DNA from: Dechloromonas sp. CZR5
GTDB taxonomy: Bacteria > Pseudomonadota > Gammaproteobacteria > Burkholderiales > Rhodocyclaceae
Direction: 5' to 3'
Assembly: GCF_008711155.1 (NCBI RefSeq)
Contig: NZ_VUYQ01000006.1
Location: 124,001 to 188,000 of the forward strand
DNA length: 64,000 nt
Of this stretch, positions 32,339-42,600 are shown piece after piece. The stretch's first letter is position 1; the number at the start of each line of letters is the position of its first letter. Under the pieces are notes generated by a model, which was not told the origin of the DNA, did not search any database, and worked only from the letters and a program-made list of their open reading frames with translations. A program made the position numbers and the translations under genes.

Positions 32339-33705
32339 CCGCCGGAGACGATGCTGACGTACTGGGGCCGCAGGTTGCGTTGCTGTATCGCAATCTGCGA
32401 CTGGGACAGATCGTCTCCATTCTTAACACGGCCCTCCTCGTCTGGCTCGGTTCGGCTCATCTTGCCAAGGAATACCTGATCGCCTGGGGCAGTATCGCCC
32501 TGGCCGTCGCCCTGCTGCGCCTGTTCGCCGACCATTCCTATCGGCAACTGGAGATCGAGGAACGCAACGAGCAGGCCGCACTCTGGCGCCAGCGCGCCAT
32601 CATCGGCGCCTGTCTCGGCGGCCTGGCCTGGTCTGGAGGCACGATCCTGTTCATGACGGCGGGCGACCCGGTCCTGAAGCTGTTTACGGCCTTCATCATG
32701 GCCGGCATGGTCGCGGGCGCGGTACAGGTTGTTGCGGCGGACCTCACCGCCTTTCGATGCTACGCCTGGCCGATCGTCGCGGCCGTTGCGTTCTGCGGGT
32801 TCAGTTTCGACAGCATGGGGATCGCCTTCTCCCTGATGAGCCTGCTTTTTCTGGTCACCGTCACGCGCAGCGCCCAGTTCTTCAACGAAGCCTTGCATGA
32901 CGCGATCCATCTTGAGCGCGAGCAGGCAAAACTGGCGACCCACCTGGCCCACGCCCGTGAGGTCGCCGAACGCTCGCTTCGCGCGAAAACGGAATTCCTG
33001 TCGAATATCAGCCACGAACTCCGTACCCCGATGAACGGCATCATCGGTATCACCGACCTGTTGATACTCGATGCGCCGCCAGAACAAAAGGAATTGCTCA
33101 ACCACCTTCTGCTGTCATCCAACCTCCTGATGACGCAGATCAACAATCTGATCAAGCTGTCCGAACTCGAAGCTGAACAGGTCCAGTTGTCCCCCGCTCC
33201 CTTCCTTTGTACCGACCTGCTGACCCGGGCTACCCACCGCCGTCAAAAGGATGCCGCCGCCAAAGGAATCGACATTCGCCACGAGTCAGCGCCCGAGATT
33301 CCCAGAACGCTCGTCGGCGACAGCGAATGCCTTTTCAACGCACTCGGACACCTGATCGACAACGCCATCAAATTCACCGACAAGGGTGTCGTCAGCATCT
33401 CGGCCCGTCTCGCTCAACCCACTGCCGACGCCGTCTGGGTCGAATTTTCCGTCAGCGATACCGGCCACGGCATGTCGCCGGATGCGCTCAAGGCCATCGA
33501 GGGCTTGCTGATTCAGGCGGATGGCTCAAGCATCCGACGCCATGGCGGCCTGGGCGTCGGCCTGGCGATCGTTCGCCGCCTGATCAAGCTGCTGGGCGGA
33601 GAACTGCACATCGTCAGCCATCCCGGCCAAGGCAGCACATTCAGCTTTGCCGTCCCGCTGCAACCGGTCGTGCCGGAAATTCCCGCCCAGACCACCCCGG
33701 CCTGA
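32335..33705 (+). CDS. Membrane-bound hybrid-type sensor histidine kinase (no receiver)
   Basis: A 456-residue kinase starting at TTG within the hslO stop (TTGA overlap). Five to six membrane helices occupy residues 20-185. A short coiled linker leads to a HisKA domain with the phosphorylated His in FLSNISHELRTPMNG (about residue 228). The HATPase domain has the N box LIDNAIKFTD, G1 DTGHGM and G2 GGLGVGLAIV. There is no receiver domain or cognate regulator next door. The membrane domain resembles MASE-type sensors. Its link with hslO suggests a stress input, but that is inference. Confidence 0.86.
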   Translation: MTAGDDADVLGPQVALLYRNLRLGQIVSILNTALLVWLGSAHLAKEYLIAWGSIALAVALLRLFADHSYRQLEIEERNEQAALWRQRAIIGACLGGLAWSGGTILFMTAGDPVLKLFTAFIMAGMVAGAVQVVAADLTAFRCYAWPIVAAVAFCGFSFDSMGIAFSLMSLLFLVTVTRSAQFFNEALHDAIHLEREQAKLATHLAHAREVAERSLRAKTEFLSNISHELRTPMNGIIGITDLLILDAPPEQKELLNHLLLSSNLLMTQINNLIKLSELEAEQVQLSPAPFLCTDLLTRATHRRQKDAAAKGIDIRHESAPEIPRTLVGDSECLFNALGHLIDNAIKFTDKGVVSISARLAQPTADAVWVEFSVSDTGHGMSPDALKAIEGLLIQADGSSIRRHGGLGVGLAIVRRLIKLLGGELHIVSHPGQGSTFSFAVPLQPVVPEIPAQTTPA

Positions 33706-33720
33706 AGCCTTACCGAACGA

Positions 33721-35127
33721 TCAGAGCACCTTGCCCGGATTCATCAGGCCCTGCGGGTCCAGCGCCTGCTTGACCGAGCGCATCATGGCCATTTCCACCG
33801 GGCTCTTGTAGCGCAGGATTTCCTCGCGTTTGAGTTGCCCCAGGCCGTGCTCGGCGGAAATCGAACCGGCGCAGGCATGGACCAGATCATGCACGATGCG
33901 ATTGACCTGCGGCTGGCCGGCGAGGAAAGCCGCATTGTCCTGCGCATCCGGCTTCGACAGGTTGTAGTGCAGGTTGCCGTCACCGACATGCCCGAAGGCA
34001 ACGACACGAATCCCCGGGTAGGCGTCTGCCAGCGCCGCATCGGCAGCCGCCAGAAAATCGGCGATACGCGACACCGGCACCGCCACGTCGTGTTTGATGC
34101 TGATGCCCTCGATCTTCTGGGCTTCGGAAATATGCTCGCGCAAGGCCCAGAGCTTCCCGGCCTGTGTTTCGGAAGCAGCCAGCACGCCGTCGCCTACCCC
34201 GCCGGCTGCCAGGCGCGCCGCGAGCCAGGCTTCGACGGAATCCGGTTCGGTATCCGAGAATTCGGCCAGCACATACCACGGGCTGGCGATGCCCGGGCGC
34301 ACGGCACCCGGAATGTTCTTCAAAACCAGTTGCAGCGCGGTTTCCGATACCAGTTCGAAAGCCGTGAGCTGGGCATCGAAAGCCGATTTGGCGGCGTTGA
34401 GCAGCTCGACAGCCGCCGCCGGCGTCGCCACATTGAGCCAGCAGGTCGTTTGCAGCTTGGGCAGCGGAAAGAGCTTGAGTACGGCGGCGGTGATCACGCC
34501 GAGCGTTCCTTCGGCACCGATGAACAGGTGCTTCAGGTCGTAGCCGGTATTGTCCTTGCGCAGACCGCGCAGGCCGTCCCAGATTTCACCGCTGGGCAAC
34601 ACGACCTCCAGGCCGAGGGTCAATTCGCGGGTATTGCCGTAGCGCAGAACCTGCACGCCACCGGCATTGGTCGACAGGTTGCCGCCGATCTGGCACGTCC
34701 CTTCCGAGGCCAGCGCCAGCGGGAACAGCCGGTCGGCGGCACGCGCCGCTTCCTGCACGGCGGCCAGGGTGCAGCCGGCCTGGACGGTGATGGTGTTGTT
34801 GCCGGAATCGACCGCCAGAATGCGATTGAGGCGCCCCAAGCTGAGTACGACCGCAGCCCCTGTGGCATCCGGTGTCGCCGCACCGCACAGGCTGGTATTG
34901 CCGCCTTGCGGCACGATGGCCACGCCGGCCTCGGCGCAAGCCCTGACCACGGCCGCCACTTCGGCGGTGCTGCCAGGCCGGACGACGCACAGCGCCGCCC
35001 CGCGGTAACGACCGCGCCAATCGGTGACGAACGGCGCGATGTCGTCCGGCTCGCTCAGCACCTGCGCGGTGCCGACAATGCCGGCTAGAACGTCGATCAG
35101 ATCAGACGATTTCGGCGTAGAGGTCAT
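33721..35127 (-). CDS. FAD-linked oxidase (GlcD/D-2-hydroxyglutarate dehydrogenase-like)
   Basis: A 468-residue flavoprotein with the PCMH FAD-binding fold (VVPQGG-type loop: [14 protein letters not shown] near residue 88, then [11 protein letters not shown]). The FAD-oxidase C domain includes [14 protein letters not shown] and ends [14 protein letters not shown] plus LMNPGKVL, diagnostic of GlcD/DLD/D2HGDH. It oxidises a D-2-hydroxy acid to the keto acid. I begin at MTSTPKSSD, where translation can couple to rimO, whose 3' end overlaps by 26 bp. The exact substrate is unknown. Confidence 0.9.
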   Translation of the reverse strand: MTSTPKSSDLIDVLAGIVGTAQVLSEPDDIAPFVTDWRGRYRGAALCVVRPGSTAEVAAVVRACAEAGVAIVPQGGNTSLCGAATPDATGAAVVLSLGRLNRILAVDSGNNTITVQAGCTLAAVQEAARAADRLFPLALASEGTCQIGGNLSTNAGGVQVLRYGNTRELTLGLEVVLPSGEIWDGLRGLRKDNTGYDLKHLFIGAEGTLGVITAAVLKLFPLPKLQTTCWLNVATPAAAVELLNAAKSAFDAQLTAFELVSETALQLVLKNIPGAVRPGIASPWYVLAEFSDTEPDSVEAWLAARLAAGGVGDGVLAASETQAGKLWALREHISEAQKIEGISIKHDVAVPVSRIADFLAAADAALADAYPGIRVVAFGHVGDGNLHYNLSKPDAQDNAAFLAGQPQVNRIVHDLVHACAGSISAEHGLGQLKREEILRYKSPVEMAMMRSVKQALDPQGLMNPGKVL

Positions 35128-36424
35128 GGTGGTCGGCATCGATGACCTTGACCTGCAGGAAGTCGCCCGGCTGGGCATCGAAATGGCCGTCGATATAGAC
35201 CAGGCCGTCGATTTCCGGCGCATCGGCCTTGGAACGGGCGATGGTGCCTTCCTCGTCCACCTCGTCGACCAGCACCTGGATGACCGTGTCGATCTTGGCG
35301 GCCAGCTTCTCGGCCGAAATGTCTTCCTGCACCTGCATCAGCCAGCGGCGACGATCCTCGCGCACCTCTTCCGGCGGCAGGCCTTCGATTTCGTTGGCCT
35401 TGGCGCCTTCGACCGGCGAATAGGCGAAGGCACCGACACGGTCGAGCTTGGCGTCTTCGAGGAACTGGATCAGCTGGTCGAAATCCTCTTCCGTTTCGCC
35501 GGGGAAGCCGGTGATGAAGGTCGAGCGGATGACGATTTCCGGGCAGATCGAGCGCCACTTGGCGATGCGCTCCAGCGTGTTCTCGGCCGACGCCGGGCGC
35601 TTCATGGCCTTGAGAATCTTCGGGCTGGCGTGCTGGAACGGCACATCCAGATAGGGCAGGATCTTGCCTTCGGCCATCAGCGGAATCACGTCATCGACCG
35701 ACGGATACGGATAGACATAGTGCAGGCGGACCCAGATACCGAACTGCGCCATCGCCTCGCACAACTCCTTGAGGCGGGTCTTGACCGGCTTGCCGCCCCA
35801 GAAGGCGGTACGGTATTTCAGGTCGACACCGTAGGCGGAAGTGTCCTGCGAGATGACCAGCAGTTCCTTGACGCCGGCCCGGGCCAGGTTCTCGGCCTCG
35901 GCCAGCACATCGCCGACCGGGCGCGACACCAGCGGGCCGCGCAGCGACGGGATGATGCAGAAGGTGCAACTGTGGTTGCAGCCTTCGGAAATCTTCAGGT
36001 AGGCAAAGTGATCCGGCGTCAGGCGCACGCCCTGCGGCGGCACCAGGTCGGTGTAGGGATCGTGCGGCTTGGGCAGGTGCTGATGGACGTAGCCCATGAC
36101 TTCGTCGGCGGCGTGCGGGCCGGTGACGGCCAGCACGGAGGGATGCGTGCTCTGCACGATATCGCCCTTGGCGCCCAGGCAGCCGGTGACGATCACCTTG
36201 CCGTTCTCGTTGAGCGCTTCGCCGATGGCATCGAGCGATTCCTCGACCGCCGCATCGATGAAGCCGCAGGTGTTGACGATCACTAGGTCGGCATCGTCGT
36301 AGTTGGGCGACAGGTTGTAGCCCTCGGCACGCAGCTTGGTCAGGATGCGTTCGGTATCGGAACCGGCCTTCGGGCAGCCCAGGGAAACGATGCCGACGGT
36401 CGGCACTTTGAGTTCAGTAGTCAT
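35102..36424 (-). CDS. rimO: Ribosomal protein uS12 methylthiotransferase
   Basis: A 440-residue radical SAM methylthiotransferase. The UPF0004 domain carries cluster cysteines 17, 53 and 82. The radical SAM motif CNHSCTFC has Cys149, Cys153 and Cys156, and a C-terminal TRAM domain follows. The opening [16 protein letters not shown] separates RimO from MiaB. It adds a methylthio group to Asp89 of S12. The 3' end overlaps the FAD-oxidase gene. Confidence 0.96.
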   Translation of the reverse strand: MTTELKVPTVGIVSLGCPKAGSDTERILTKLRAEGYNLSPNYDDADLVIVNTCGFIDAAVEESLDAIGEALNENGKVIVTGCLGAKGDIVQSTHPSVLAVTGPHAADEVMGYVHQHLPKPHDPYTDLVPPQGVRLTPDHFAYLKISEGCNHSCTFCIIPSLRGPLVSRPVGDVLAEAENLARAGVKELLVISQDTSAYGVDLKYRTAFWGGKPVKTRLKELCEAMAQFGIWVRLHYVYPYPSVDDVIPLMAEGKILPYLDVPFQHASPKILKAMKRPASAENTLERIAKWRSICPEIVIRSTFITGFPGETEEDFDQLIQFLEDAKLDRVGAFAYSPVEGAKANEIEGLPPEEVREDRRRWLMQVQEDISAEKLAAKIDTVIQVLVDEVDEEGTIARSKADAPEIDGLVYIDGHFDAQPGDFLQVKVIDADHHDLYAEIV

Positions 36425-36504
36425 GCAATAAAACCTTGTCCGGGCTGGCCGGCGAGCAAAACGCGTATTTTACCGGGTGAACGCCCAAACCTTGCCGCAA
36501 ACGC

Positions 36505-37878
36505 TCAGGCCGGCAAGCGGGCGATGGCTTGCTTCAAGGCTTCGAAACACGCGGGATCGATGGCCGTACCGACGTTTTCGGCCATGATCTCGAGCGTTTT
36601 CGGGATCGGTACGGCGCCGCGATACGGGCGTTCGGCGGTGATGGCGTCGAAGATGTCGGCGGTGGTGATGATGCGGGTTTCAAGCGTGATCTGATCGGCC
36701 GACAGACCGCGCGGATAGCCCTTGCCATCCAGTCGCTCGTGGTGTGCCGCAGAAACGACCGCCAATTCGGCAAAAGCGCCGATACGCGACAGAATCGCCT
36801 CGGTAAAAGCGGCATGCGACTGCACCGCTGCCCATTCGTCGGCATCGAGCTTGCCCGGTTTATCGAGGATGCTGTTGCTCACCCCCAGCTTGCCCACATC
36901 GTGCAGCAAGGCACCGCGCTTGAGCCAGCGCCGACGATCCGACGGCAGGCCGAGCGTTTCGGCAATCAGGTCGGTATACAGCGCCACCCGGGCGCTATGG
37001 CCGCTGGTGTAGGGGCTTTTCGAGTCGACGACCTGACCGAAGGCAGCCGCGATGTCATCCAGGTAATCGTCGTCGAGCGCGACGACGTGACTGGCCGGTT
37101 CAAGCGCCAGAACGGCGTGCATCACATCGGACGAGGCCAGCGTCGCCCAGAAGGCATCATCGCCGGCAAGCTCATTGAAAATCCCGACCAGCGCGGGATC
37201 GAACCAGCTTCCGGAGCGTCCGCGCACTTCGTTGACAGCGGCCTGCGGACCGCCTGCCGTATGAAATACGTCGATGACCTGGGCCAGCAGCGCGATGCGC
37301 GAGTAGAGCGGAATCGCTTCCCCCGCAAGCCTCTGCGGCCTTCCCTGACCATTGAAATGTTCATCGAGACTGTAGATGCCGGCCGCCACGCTGTCGGGGA
37401 AGCGCAGCAGGCGGGCAATATCGGCACCACGCTGGCAACGGGTAGAGATCAGCTCCTGGGCGATCTCGTCACCATCCCGGAAGATGGTCAGCACGCTGCG
37501 GAATCGCTCGGCCAGCGGCGCTTGCAACCCGGTATGACCGAGCACGAAACCGAGTACTTGCGGCAGGCTGTCGCCAACCGTCTTGAAATCGCGTTTGAAT
37601 TGGAGGTCGTCGGTCAGATACAACTCGCAGATGCGCGCCGCATTGCTGCTGCACCCCAGATCCTTGAGCAACAGCGTGTAGTAGAGATTCCACAGCTCGC
37701 CCTCATCGAGCCCGAAGCGTCGACCGATGTGCATGCCTATCCAGCAGCAACGCACGCAGTGCCCCTCCGGCTGCCCTTCGGTGATATCCAGCGCGTGACT
37801 CAGCGCTGAGATCAGTTCGGATAGCCGAAGATGCTGCGGGGAGGAAACGATGTCGGGACGGAGGAGACGGGCGACCAT
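36505..37878 (-). CDS. HD-GYP domain phosphohydrolase (probable c-di-GMP phosphodiesterase)
   Basis: A 457-residue cytosolic protein with two HD-type helical domains. The N-terminal one (about residues 20-220) is degenerate. The C-terminal HD-GYP domain keeps the metal motif LLHDVGKLG (near 325) and the signature HHERLDGKGYP (near 378). The GYP residues are thus present, supporting hydrolysis of cyclic di-GMP. No receiver or membrane segment is seen, so regulation may come through the first domain. It is monocistronic and sits between kup and rimO. Confidence 0.9.
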   Translation of the reverse strand: MVARLLRPDIVSSPQHLRLSELISALSHALDITEGQPEGHCVRCCWIGMHIGRRFGLDEGELWNLYYTLLLKDLGCSSNAARICELYLTDDLQFKRDFKTVGDSLPQVLGFVLGHTGLQAPLAERFRSVLTIFRDGDEIAQELISTRCQRGADIARLLRFPDSVAAGIYSLDEHFNGQGRPQRLAGEAIPLYSRIALLAQVIDVFHTAGGPQAAVNEVRGRSGSWFDPALVGIFNELAGDDAFWATLASSDVMHAVLALEPASHVVALDDDYLDDIAAAFGQVVDSKSPYTSGHSARVALYTDLIAETLGLPSDRRRWLKRGALLHDVGKLGVSNSILDKPGKLDADEWAAVQSHAAFTEAILSRIGAFAELAVVSAAHHERLDGKGYPRGLSADQITLETRIITTADIFDAITAERPYRGAVPIPKTLEIMAENVGTAIDPACFEALKQAIARLPA

Positions 37879-37968
37879 GTCGGTCTATGATTCACCAAAA
37901 ACAATAAAAACTCAATCATTAAACCCGATCACTACAAATTTCCGCCGCCCCCCCTACTTCCAAAACGC

Positions 37969-39828
37969 TCAAATCACCAGTTGCGTACCCAGTTCAACCA
38001 CCCGATTGGTCGGGATCTGGAAGAAATCGCTGGCACTGGTGGCGTTCTTCGACATCAGGGCGAACAGGCGGGCTCGAAGCAGTGTCATGCGTCGGGTCAT
38101 CGACGGCACGATGGTTTCCCGCGACAGGTAGAAAGTCGTCTCCATCATGTCGAAGCGTTCGCCCTGGTGCTTGCACTGTTCGAGAACGGCCGGAATATCC
38201 GGGCTTTCCATGAAGCCGTAGCGAACGATCACCCGCATGAAACCCTTACCCATGCGGTGCAGGTAGATGCGGTCCATGTCGTTGACGTGCGGTGTGTCGG
38301 CCGTCTGCACCGTCACCAGCACCACCCGCTCATGCAACACCTGGTTGTGCTTCAGGTTGTGCAGCAGCGCCGGCGGTACGCCTTCCTTCGAACTGGTCAT
38401 GAAAACGGCCGTTCCGTTGACGCGATGGACATCGTCAATGGCGGTGATGAAATCCTCCATCGGAATGCTCTGCTTGGCCATTTCCTGCGACACCAGCCGC
38501 CGGCCGCGACGCCAGGTGGTCAGCACGGTAAAGGAAATCAGACCCATGGCGATCGGGAACCAGCCCCCCTCGGGAATCTTGATGGCATTCGCGGCGAAGA
38601 AGGCAATATCGACCGTCAGGAAAAAACCTGCCACGGCAATGACCAGCGTCCAGTGCCATTTCCACATCAGCGCCATCACGAAAGCGACCAGGATGGTATC
38701 GATCAGCATGGTGCCGGTAACCGCGATACCGTAGGCAGCCGCCAGGTTGGACGACGACTTGAAGCCGATGACCAGGGCCACGACCGCCAGGTAAAGACTC
38801 CAGTTGGTAAATGGCACGTAGATCTGCCCTTCTTCGTGGCCGGAGGTATGGACCACCTGCATGCGGGGCAACAGCCCCATCTGCACCGATTGGCGCGCCA
38901 CCGAAAAGGCGCCGGAAATGACGGCCTGCGAGGCGATCACCGTCGCCAGCGTGGCCAACCCCAGCATCGGAATCAGCGCCCAGTCCGGTGCCAGATGGAA
39001 GAAGGGATTCTGGATGGCTTCCGGTTCGGCCAGCAGTAAAGCGCCCTGGCCGAAATAATTGAGTACCAGCGCCGGCATCACGAAGGCGAACCAGGCCAGG
39101 CGGATGGGGAAACGCCCGAAATGCCCCATGTCGGTATAAAGCGCCTCGCCGCCGGTGACGGCGAGCACGACCGAGCCCAGCGCCAGGAATGCAAGGCCGG
39201 GGTGGGCGCCGATGAAACCCAGGGCATACAGCGGATTCAATGCGGCCAGCACGCTTGGGTTGTACGCGATCTGGAGCAGGCCCAGCAGACCCAGAATAGC
39301 GAACCATCCGGTCATGATCGGTCCGAAGAACATGCCTACCGAGCCGGTGCCGCGCTTCTGGATGAAAAACAGGCCGGTCAGGATGATCAAGGTGATCGGG
39401 ATCACATACGGCTTCAGCGTTGGCGTCACCAGCTCCATGCCCTCGACGGCGGAGAGCACCGAAATCGCCGGCGTGATCATGCTGTCCCCGTAGAACAGCG
39501 CCGCCGCGAAAATGCCGAGCAGCGTGACCACCCAGGCCAGGCGCGGATTCCTGGCACGCTCCGTAACCAGCGCCAGCAGCGCCAGCGAACCGCCTTCGCC
39601 CCGGTTGTCGGCCCGCATGATCAGCAAAACGTATTTGAGCGAAACCAGCAGCATGATCGACCAGAACACTGTCGACAGGATGCCGAGAATATTGTCCGGC
39701 GTGACCGGGATGGGATGGTGGCCATTGAAGATTTCCTTCAATGCATAGAGCGGACTGGTGCCGATATCGCCAAAGACGACGCCGATTGCGCCCAGTGTCA
39801 ACGTAGACGTGGCCTGACGTGACTGCAT
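37969..39828 (-). CDS. kup: Low-affinity potassium:proton symporter Kup
   Basis: A 619-residue KUP transporter. It opens with [20 protein letters not shown], the family's most conserved segment. About twelve membrane helices follow, with [13 protein letters not shown] in the third quarter of the first half, then a C-terminal cytosolic domain. It brings in K+ with protons, mostly at low pH. Length matches E. coli Kup (622 aa). Single gene. Confidence 0.96.
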   Translation of the reverse strand: MQSRQATSTLTLGAIGVVFGDIGTSPLYALKEIFNGHHPIPVTPDNILGILSTVFWSIMLLVSLKYVLLIMRADNRGEGGSLALLALVTERARNPRLAWVVTLLGIFAAALFYGDSMITPAISVLSAVEGMELVTPTLKPYVIPITLIILTGLFFIQKRGTGSVGMFFGPIMTGWFAILGLLGLLQIAYNPSVLAALNPLYALGFIGAHPGLAFLALGSVVLAVTGGEALYTDMGHFGRFPIRLAWFAFVMPALVLNYFGQGALLLAEPEAIQNPFFHLAPDWALIPMLGLATLATVIASQAVISGAFSVARQSVQMGLLPRMQVVHTSGHEEGQIYVPFTNWSLYLAVVALVIGFKSSSNLAAAYGIAVTGTMLIDTILVAFVMALMWKWHWTLVIAVAGFFLTVDIAFFAANAIKIPEGGWFPIAMGLISFTVLTTWRRGRRLVSQEMAKQSIPMEDFITAIDDVHRVNGTAVFMTSSKEGVPPALLHNLKHNQVLHERVVLVTVQTADTPHVNDMDRIYLHRMGKGFMRVIVRYGFMESPDIPAVLEQCKHQGERFDMMETTFYLSRETIVPSMTRRMTLLRARLFALMSKNATSASDFFQIPTNRVVELGTQLVI

Positions 39829-39954
39829 GATTCCCCCTGTCGGCGTGTTTACACCGGATTTCTTCGAAAACCGCCTTCAGTCAAGCCAAAGGCTATCGAA
39901 AGAATCTAGCACCGCAACCTGACTCGAGCATGACGGCACAGCACGCAGAAACGA

Positions 39955-39978
39955 CAAGGGCGGCCACAGCCGCCCTTG
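39955..39978. terminator. Hairpin after the permease gene
   Basis: CAAGGGCGGC-caca-GCCGCCCTTG is a perfect 10-bp stem 22 bp past the stop of the minus-strand permease gene. The flanking bases give no long T-run. Confidence 0.75.
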
Positions 39979-40000
39979 GGGAAAACCGGCAGGTGCCCGG

Positions 40001-41326
40001 CTACTGCGCCGGCGCCGCCACCGGCGTTGCCAGTTTGACCGGCTCGGCCACCTTTTTGTGTCCGGCATCCGGATGCCAGCCGAGAACGGCGAGCATGACC
40101 ATGAAACCGACCACATAGGCGACGACCACATGCCAGCCATGGCGCAGCCATTTCGCCGCCGACCTGGCTTCCGGGAACATGTTGGACAATGCGACGCCAG
40201 CCGAGGAGCCGAACCACAGCATCGAACCGCCGAAGCCGACGGCGTAGGCCAGGAAGCCCCAGTCAAACCCGCCCTGACGCAGAGCCAGCGCGGTCAGCGG
40301 AATGTTGTCGAAGACGGCGGAGACAAAGCCGAGAACAAAGGCGGATTGCCAGGAGGCCGGTGGAAGCTCCTCGACCGGCATCATCGAGGCGCAGAGCACC
40401 AGCGAGAGCAGAAAGACGGAGCCCTTGATGGTTTCGGGCAGCAGTTCCCAATCGTGGCGGCGCACCGGAATGGTGAGAAGGATGGCGAGCCAGACGGCGA
40501 CGCCGATGAAGGGGAAATGTTCGGCCAGCTCGGGGAACTTGACGTTGATCGTGATGTTGGTGACGACCGCGAAGATGAGCATGGTGGCGACGATGAAGAT
40601 GCGCCCCCAGTCGATCCGGGTGTGGCCGTGCGCATGCTTGATGATCGGGCAGTAGGCATGCTGCTGCTTGGCGCCGAAGTAGCCGATGATGAGCAGGGCC
40701 ACGCCGGCGGCGACATAGGCATCGAAGACGACGACCGGGCTGATGCCGTCGATCCACATCATGGTCGTCGTGGTATCGCCGACGACCGAGCCGGAGCCGC
40801 CCGCGTTGGAGGCGGCGACGATGGCGGCAAGGAAGCCGACATGGACCTTGCCCTTGAACAGCTGGTGGGCCATGGCGCCGCCGATCAGCGCAGCCGCGAT
40901 GTTGTCGAGGAAGCTCGAAATCACGAAGACCATGACCAGCAGGACGAAGCCGCCTTTCCAGTCGTCGGGCAAAAACTTGGGCAGAATGACCGGGACGTGG
41001 CTCTTTTCGAAATGGCGGGCGAGCAAGGCAAAGCCGGTGAGCAGGCAGAACAGGTTGGCGATGGTCACCCATTCGTGGCCAAGGTGGCCGAACCAGCCGG
41101 CGACCCCCAACCCGGTCTTGAAGCCGGTAAACAGAATCTTGTACAGGCTGATGGTGACCAGGCCCGTCAGTGCGACATACAAGGTGGCGTGATGGAACAG
41201 CGCGACACCGAGCAGGGTCAGGGCGAAGAGGATGAAATCGACGGGAATGCCGCCGACCGATGGCAGGGAACCGGCCGCGAAGGCGGTGGCGGGCAACAGA
41301 AGGAACGCAAGCAATATACGGTGCAT
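40001..41326 (-). CDS. Ion-transporter superfamily permease (NhaD/citrate-transporter type)
   Basis: A 441-residue membrane protein with a possible signal-anchor (MHRILLAFLLLPATAFAA) and about eleven helices. SFLDNIAAALIGGAMAHQLF and FDNIPLTALALRQGG are the paired half-repeats with conserved Asp-Asn, as in NhaD/ArsB-type exchangers. AASNAGGSGSVVGDTTTTMMW is the intervening loop and is typical of NhaD. Na+/H+ exchange is the best guess, but proteins of this sort are often labelled citrate transporters. I start at MHRILL; the upstream frame is poor. Confidence 0.8.
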   Translation of the reverse strand: MHRILLAFLLLPATAFAAGSLPSVGGIPVDFILFALTLLGVALFHHATLYVALTGLVTISLYKILFTGFKTGLGVAGWFGHLGHEWVTIANLFCLLTGFALLARHFEKSHVPVILPKFLPDDWKGGFVLLVMVFVISSFLDNIAAALIGGAMAHQLFKGKVHVGFLAAIVAASNAGGSGSVVGDTTTTMMWIDGISPVVVFDAYVAAGVALLIIGYFGAKQQHAYCPIIKHAHGHTRIDWGRIFIVATMLIFAVVTNITINVKFPELAEHFPFIGVAVWLAILLTIPVRRHDWELLPETIKGSVFLLSLVLCASMMPVEELPPASWQSAFVLGFVSAVFDNIPLTALALRQGGFDWGFLAYAVGFGGSMLWFGSSAGVALSNMFPEARSAAKWLRHGWHVVVAYVVGFMVMLAVLGWHPDAGHKKVAEPVKLATPVAAPAQ

Positions 41327-41491
41327 GGCTATTCGCAGGAAAGGAATTCTGGATTCGACATCGGCGCGGCGGGTCGAAAAGTAGCGCATTGTCGGGGGTT
41401 CGCCCCCTTGCATCAAGTGCGGACTTTCCCGTAGTGCGTCAAACAGTCCCGAAAAAACCGGCTGTTTTCTCGCATTTCATGCGACAAAAGC

Positions 41492-41519
41492 TCGACTTTC
41501 GGCAGATATCGGTTACAAT
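41492..41519 (+). promoter_or_regulatory. Promoter of the tRNA pair
   Basis: TACAAT (41514-41519) fits a -10 box, with TCGACT 16 bases upstream as a weak -35. A GC-rich discriminator (gcgcccc) follows, as is common for stable-RNA promoters. The tRNA begins 12 bases after the -10. Confidence 0.55.
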
Positions 41520-41531
41520 GCGCCCCCTTTC

Positions 41532-41607
41532 GCGTCCTTAGCTCAGTTGGTAGAGCGTCGCCCTTACAAGGCGAATGTCGGCGGTTCGACCCCGTCAGGA
41601 CGCACCA
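41532..41607 (+). tRNA. tRNA-Val (anticodon TAC)
   Basis: A 76-base cloverleaf with encoded CCA. Acceptor arms are GCGTCCT and AGGACGC. The D arm is GCTC...GAGC, and the anticodon arm TCGCC-CTTACAA-GGCGA gives TAC. The T loop is TTCGACC. It lies 4 bp before tRNA-Thr. Confidence 0.97.
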
Positions 41608-41611
41608 GGTT

Positions 41612-41686
<75 letters not shown>

Positions 41687-41751
41687 CCCTTCCGGTCGCC
41701 GCGCGACCGTGATGCCTTGAATGGCTCAACAACCGTCGATTTGGTCAGCCT

Positions 41752-41949
41752 TCAGGCCTTGACCGCCACCATGCCGCGCTGCTTCATGGCAGCCAGAAAT
41801 TCGCCGAAATTGGCTTCACGCACCGAAATACCGCTCAGGGTGTCGCGCAGGCTGAAGGCACCGATCTCGTCCTGACCGGATTGCATCACGGATTTGCCAG
41901 CGGCGTCAGCAGGCTGCGGGCGTAACGTCTTGGAGTAAATGGCTGGCAT
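41752..41949 (-). CDS. Small protein of unknown function
   Basis: A 65-residue frame with a good ribosome site (aggaaagc) 8 bases before its ATG. It is hydrophilic with no signal or membrane segment. The N-terminal half is Ser/Gln/Ala-rich (SKTLRPQPADAAGKS) and the second half could form one helix (REANFGEFLAAMKQRGM). I recognise no family. It lies between the tRNAs and resident modB, transcribed away from modB. Nothing else is seen between 41687 and 42142. Confidence 0.5.
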   Translation of the reverse strand: MPAIYSKTLRPQPADAAGKSVMQSGQDEIGAFSLRDTLSGISVREANFGEFLAAMKQRGMVAVKA

Positions 41950-42142
41950 GATCGGGCTTTCCTATTGGCTTGGCATCAGTTTCTCCCAGACCCGAAAAAA
42001 CGTCCGTGAGCAAATTCACATGGAATTGATTTTCGCCGCCGCCAGGAATGTACGCCGGGCGCCCTGTAGGGCTTGCAAGGTGCTTCGGTATCGCGCCAAC
42101 CCTGTGTAAACTGCCGGGATTCTTCACCCTCCCCTAGCCTGC

Positions 42143-42449
42143 ATGGATAGTACCGATCTCGCTGCCGTCTGGCTGACCCTGAAACTGGCCACGATCGTCA
42201 CGCTGCTGCTGCTCGTCGTCGGTACGCCGATCGCTTGGTGGCTGGCGCGCACCCGCTCCGTTTTCAAGGCTGCGGTCGGTGCCGTCGTTGCATTGCCGCT
42301 GGTCCTGCCGCCGACGGTGCTTGGCTTCTACCTGCTGGTCACCATGGGGCCGAACGGACCCATCGGTCAACTGACGCAATCGCTCGGCCTCGGCCTGCTG
42401 CCCTTCACCTTCCCCGGGCTGGTCATCGCCTCGGTTTTCTATTCCCTGC
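42143..42449 (+). pseudogene. modB: Resident modB, 5' fragment (first 102 codons), split by the island
   Basis: These codons encode the N-terminal part of the molybdate ABC permease: [20 protein letters not shown], the first helices and the start of the EAA-loop half, through VIASVFYSL. The frame then runs into island DNA and stops at 42565 after 38 foreign residues. The permease needs the missing half for the ModC-coupling loop and the last helices, so this is not functional. The continuation is at 61453. Joining base 42449 to 61453 recreates an intact reading frame (Tyr-Ser-Leu-Pro-Phe-Val-Val). No modA lies upstream. Confidence 0.95.
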
Positions 42450-42473
42450 ATTTGGCACCCCGGTCAACTACCC

Positions 42474-42578
42474 AAATGGACAACCTAAGTGGCTGTTTTA
42501 ATGGAGTGGCAAAAAATCGACCTGTCCATCAACTTTTCCAAAAAATGGACCCGTCGATAGCTTGACTGTCCATTTTTT
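42474..42578. repeat. Left-end cluster of inverted TGGAC/GTCCA repeats
   Basis: AAATGGAC is at 42474-42481, GTCCAT at 42524-42529, AAAAAATGGAC at 42540-42550 and GTCCATTTTTT at 42568-42578. The last two form a perfect 11-bp inverted repeat with a 17-base loop and a T-rich 3' arm. The cluster lies between the island border and its modB. It could be recombinase arm sites, a terminator, or both. Confidence 0.7.
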
Positions 42579-42600
42579 CTAGCCATTATTCTCACGACCC

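Noticed and set aside
42143..42565. Truncated modB frame as a functional shortened permease
   Set aside because: It stops after 102 native residues plus 38 island-coded ones and lacks the coupling loop and last helices needed with ModC.
42450..42600. IS21-like insertion sequence end suggested by the TGTCCA repeats
   Set aside because: No transposase gene or remnant and no short target duplication are found beside the repeats; they are better seen as part of the island end.
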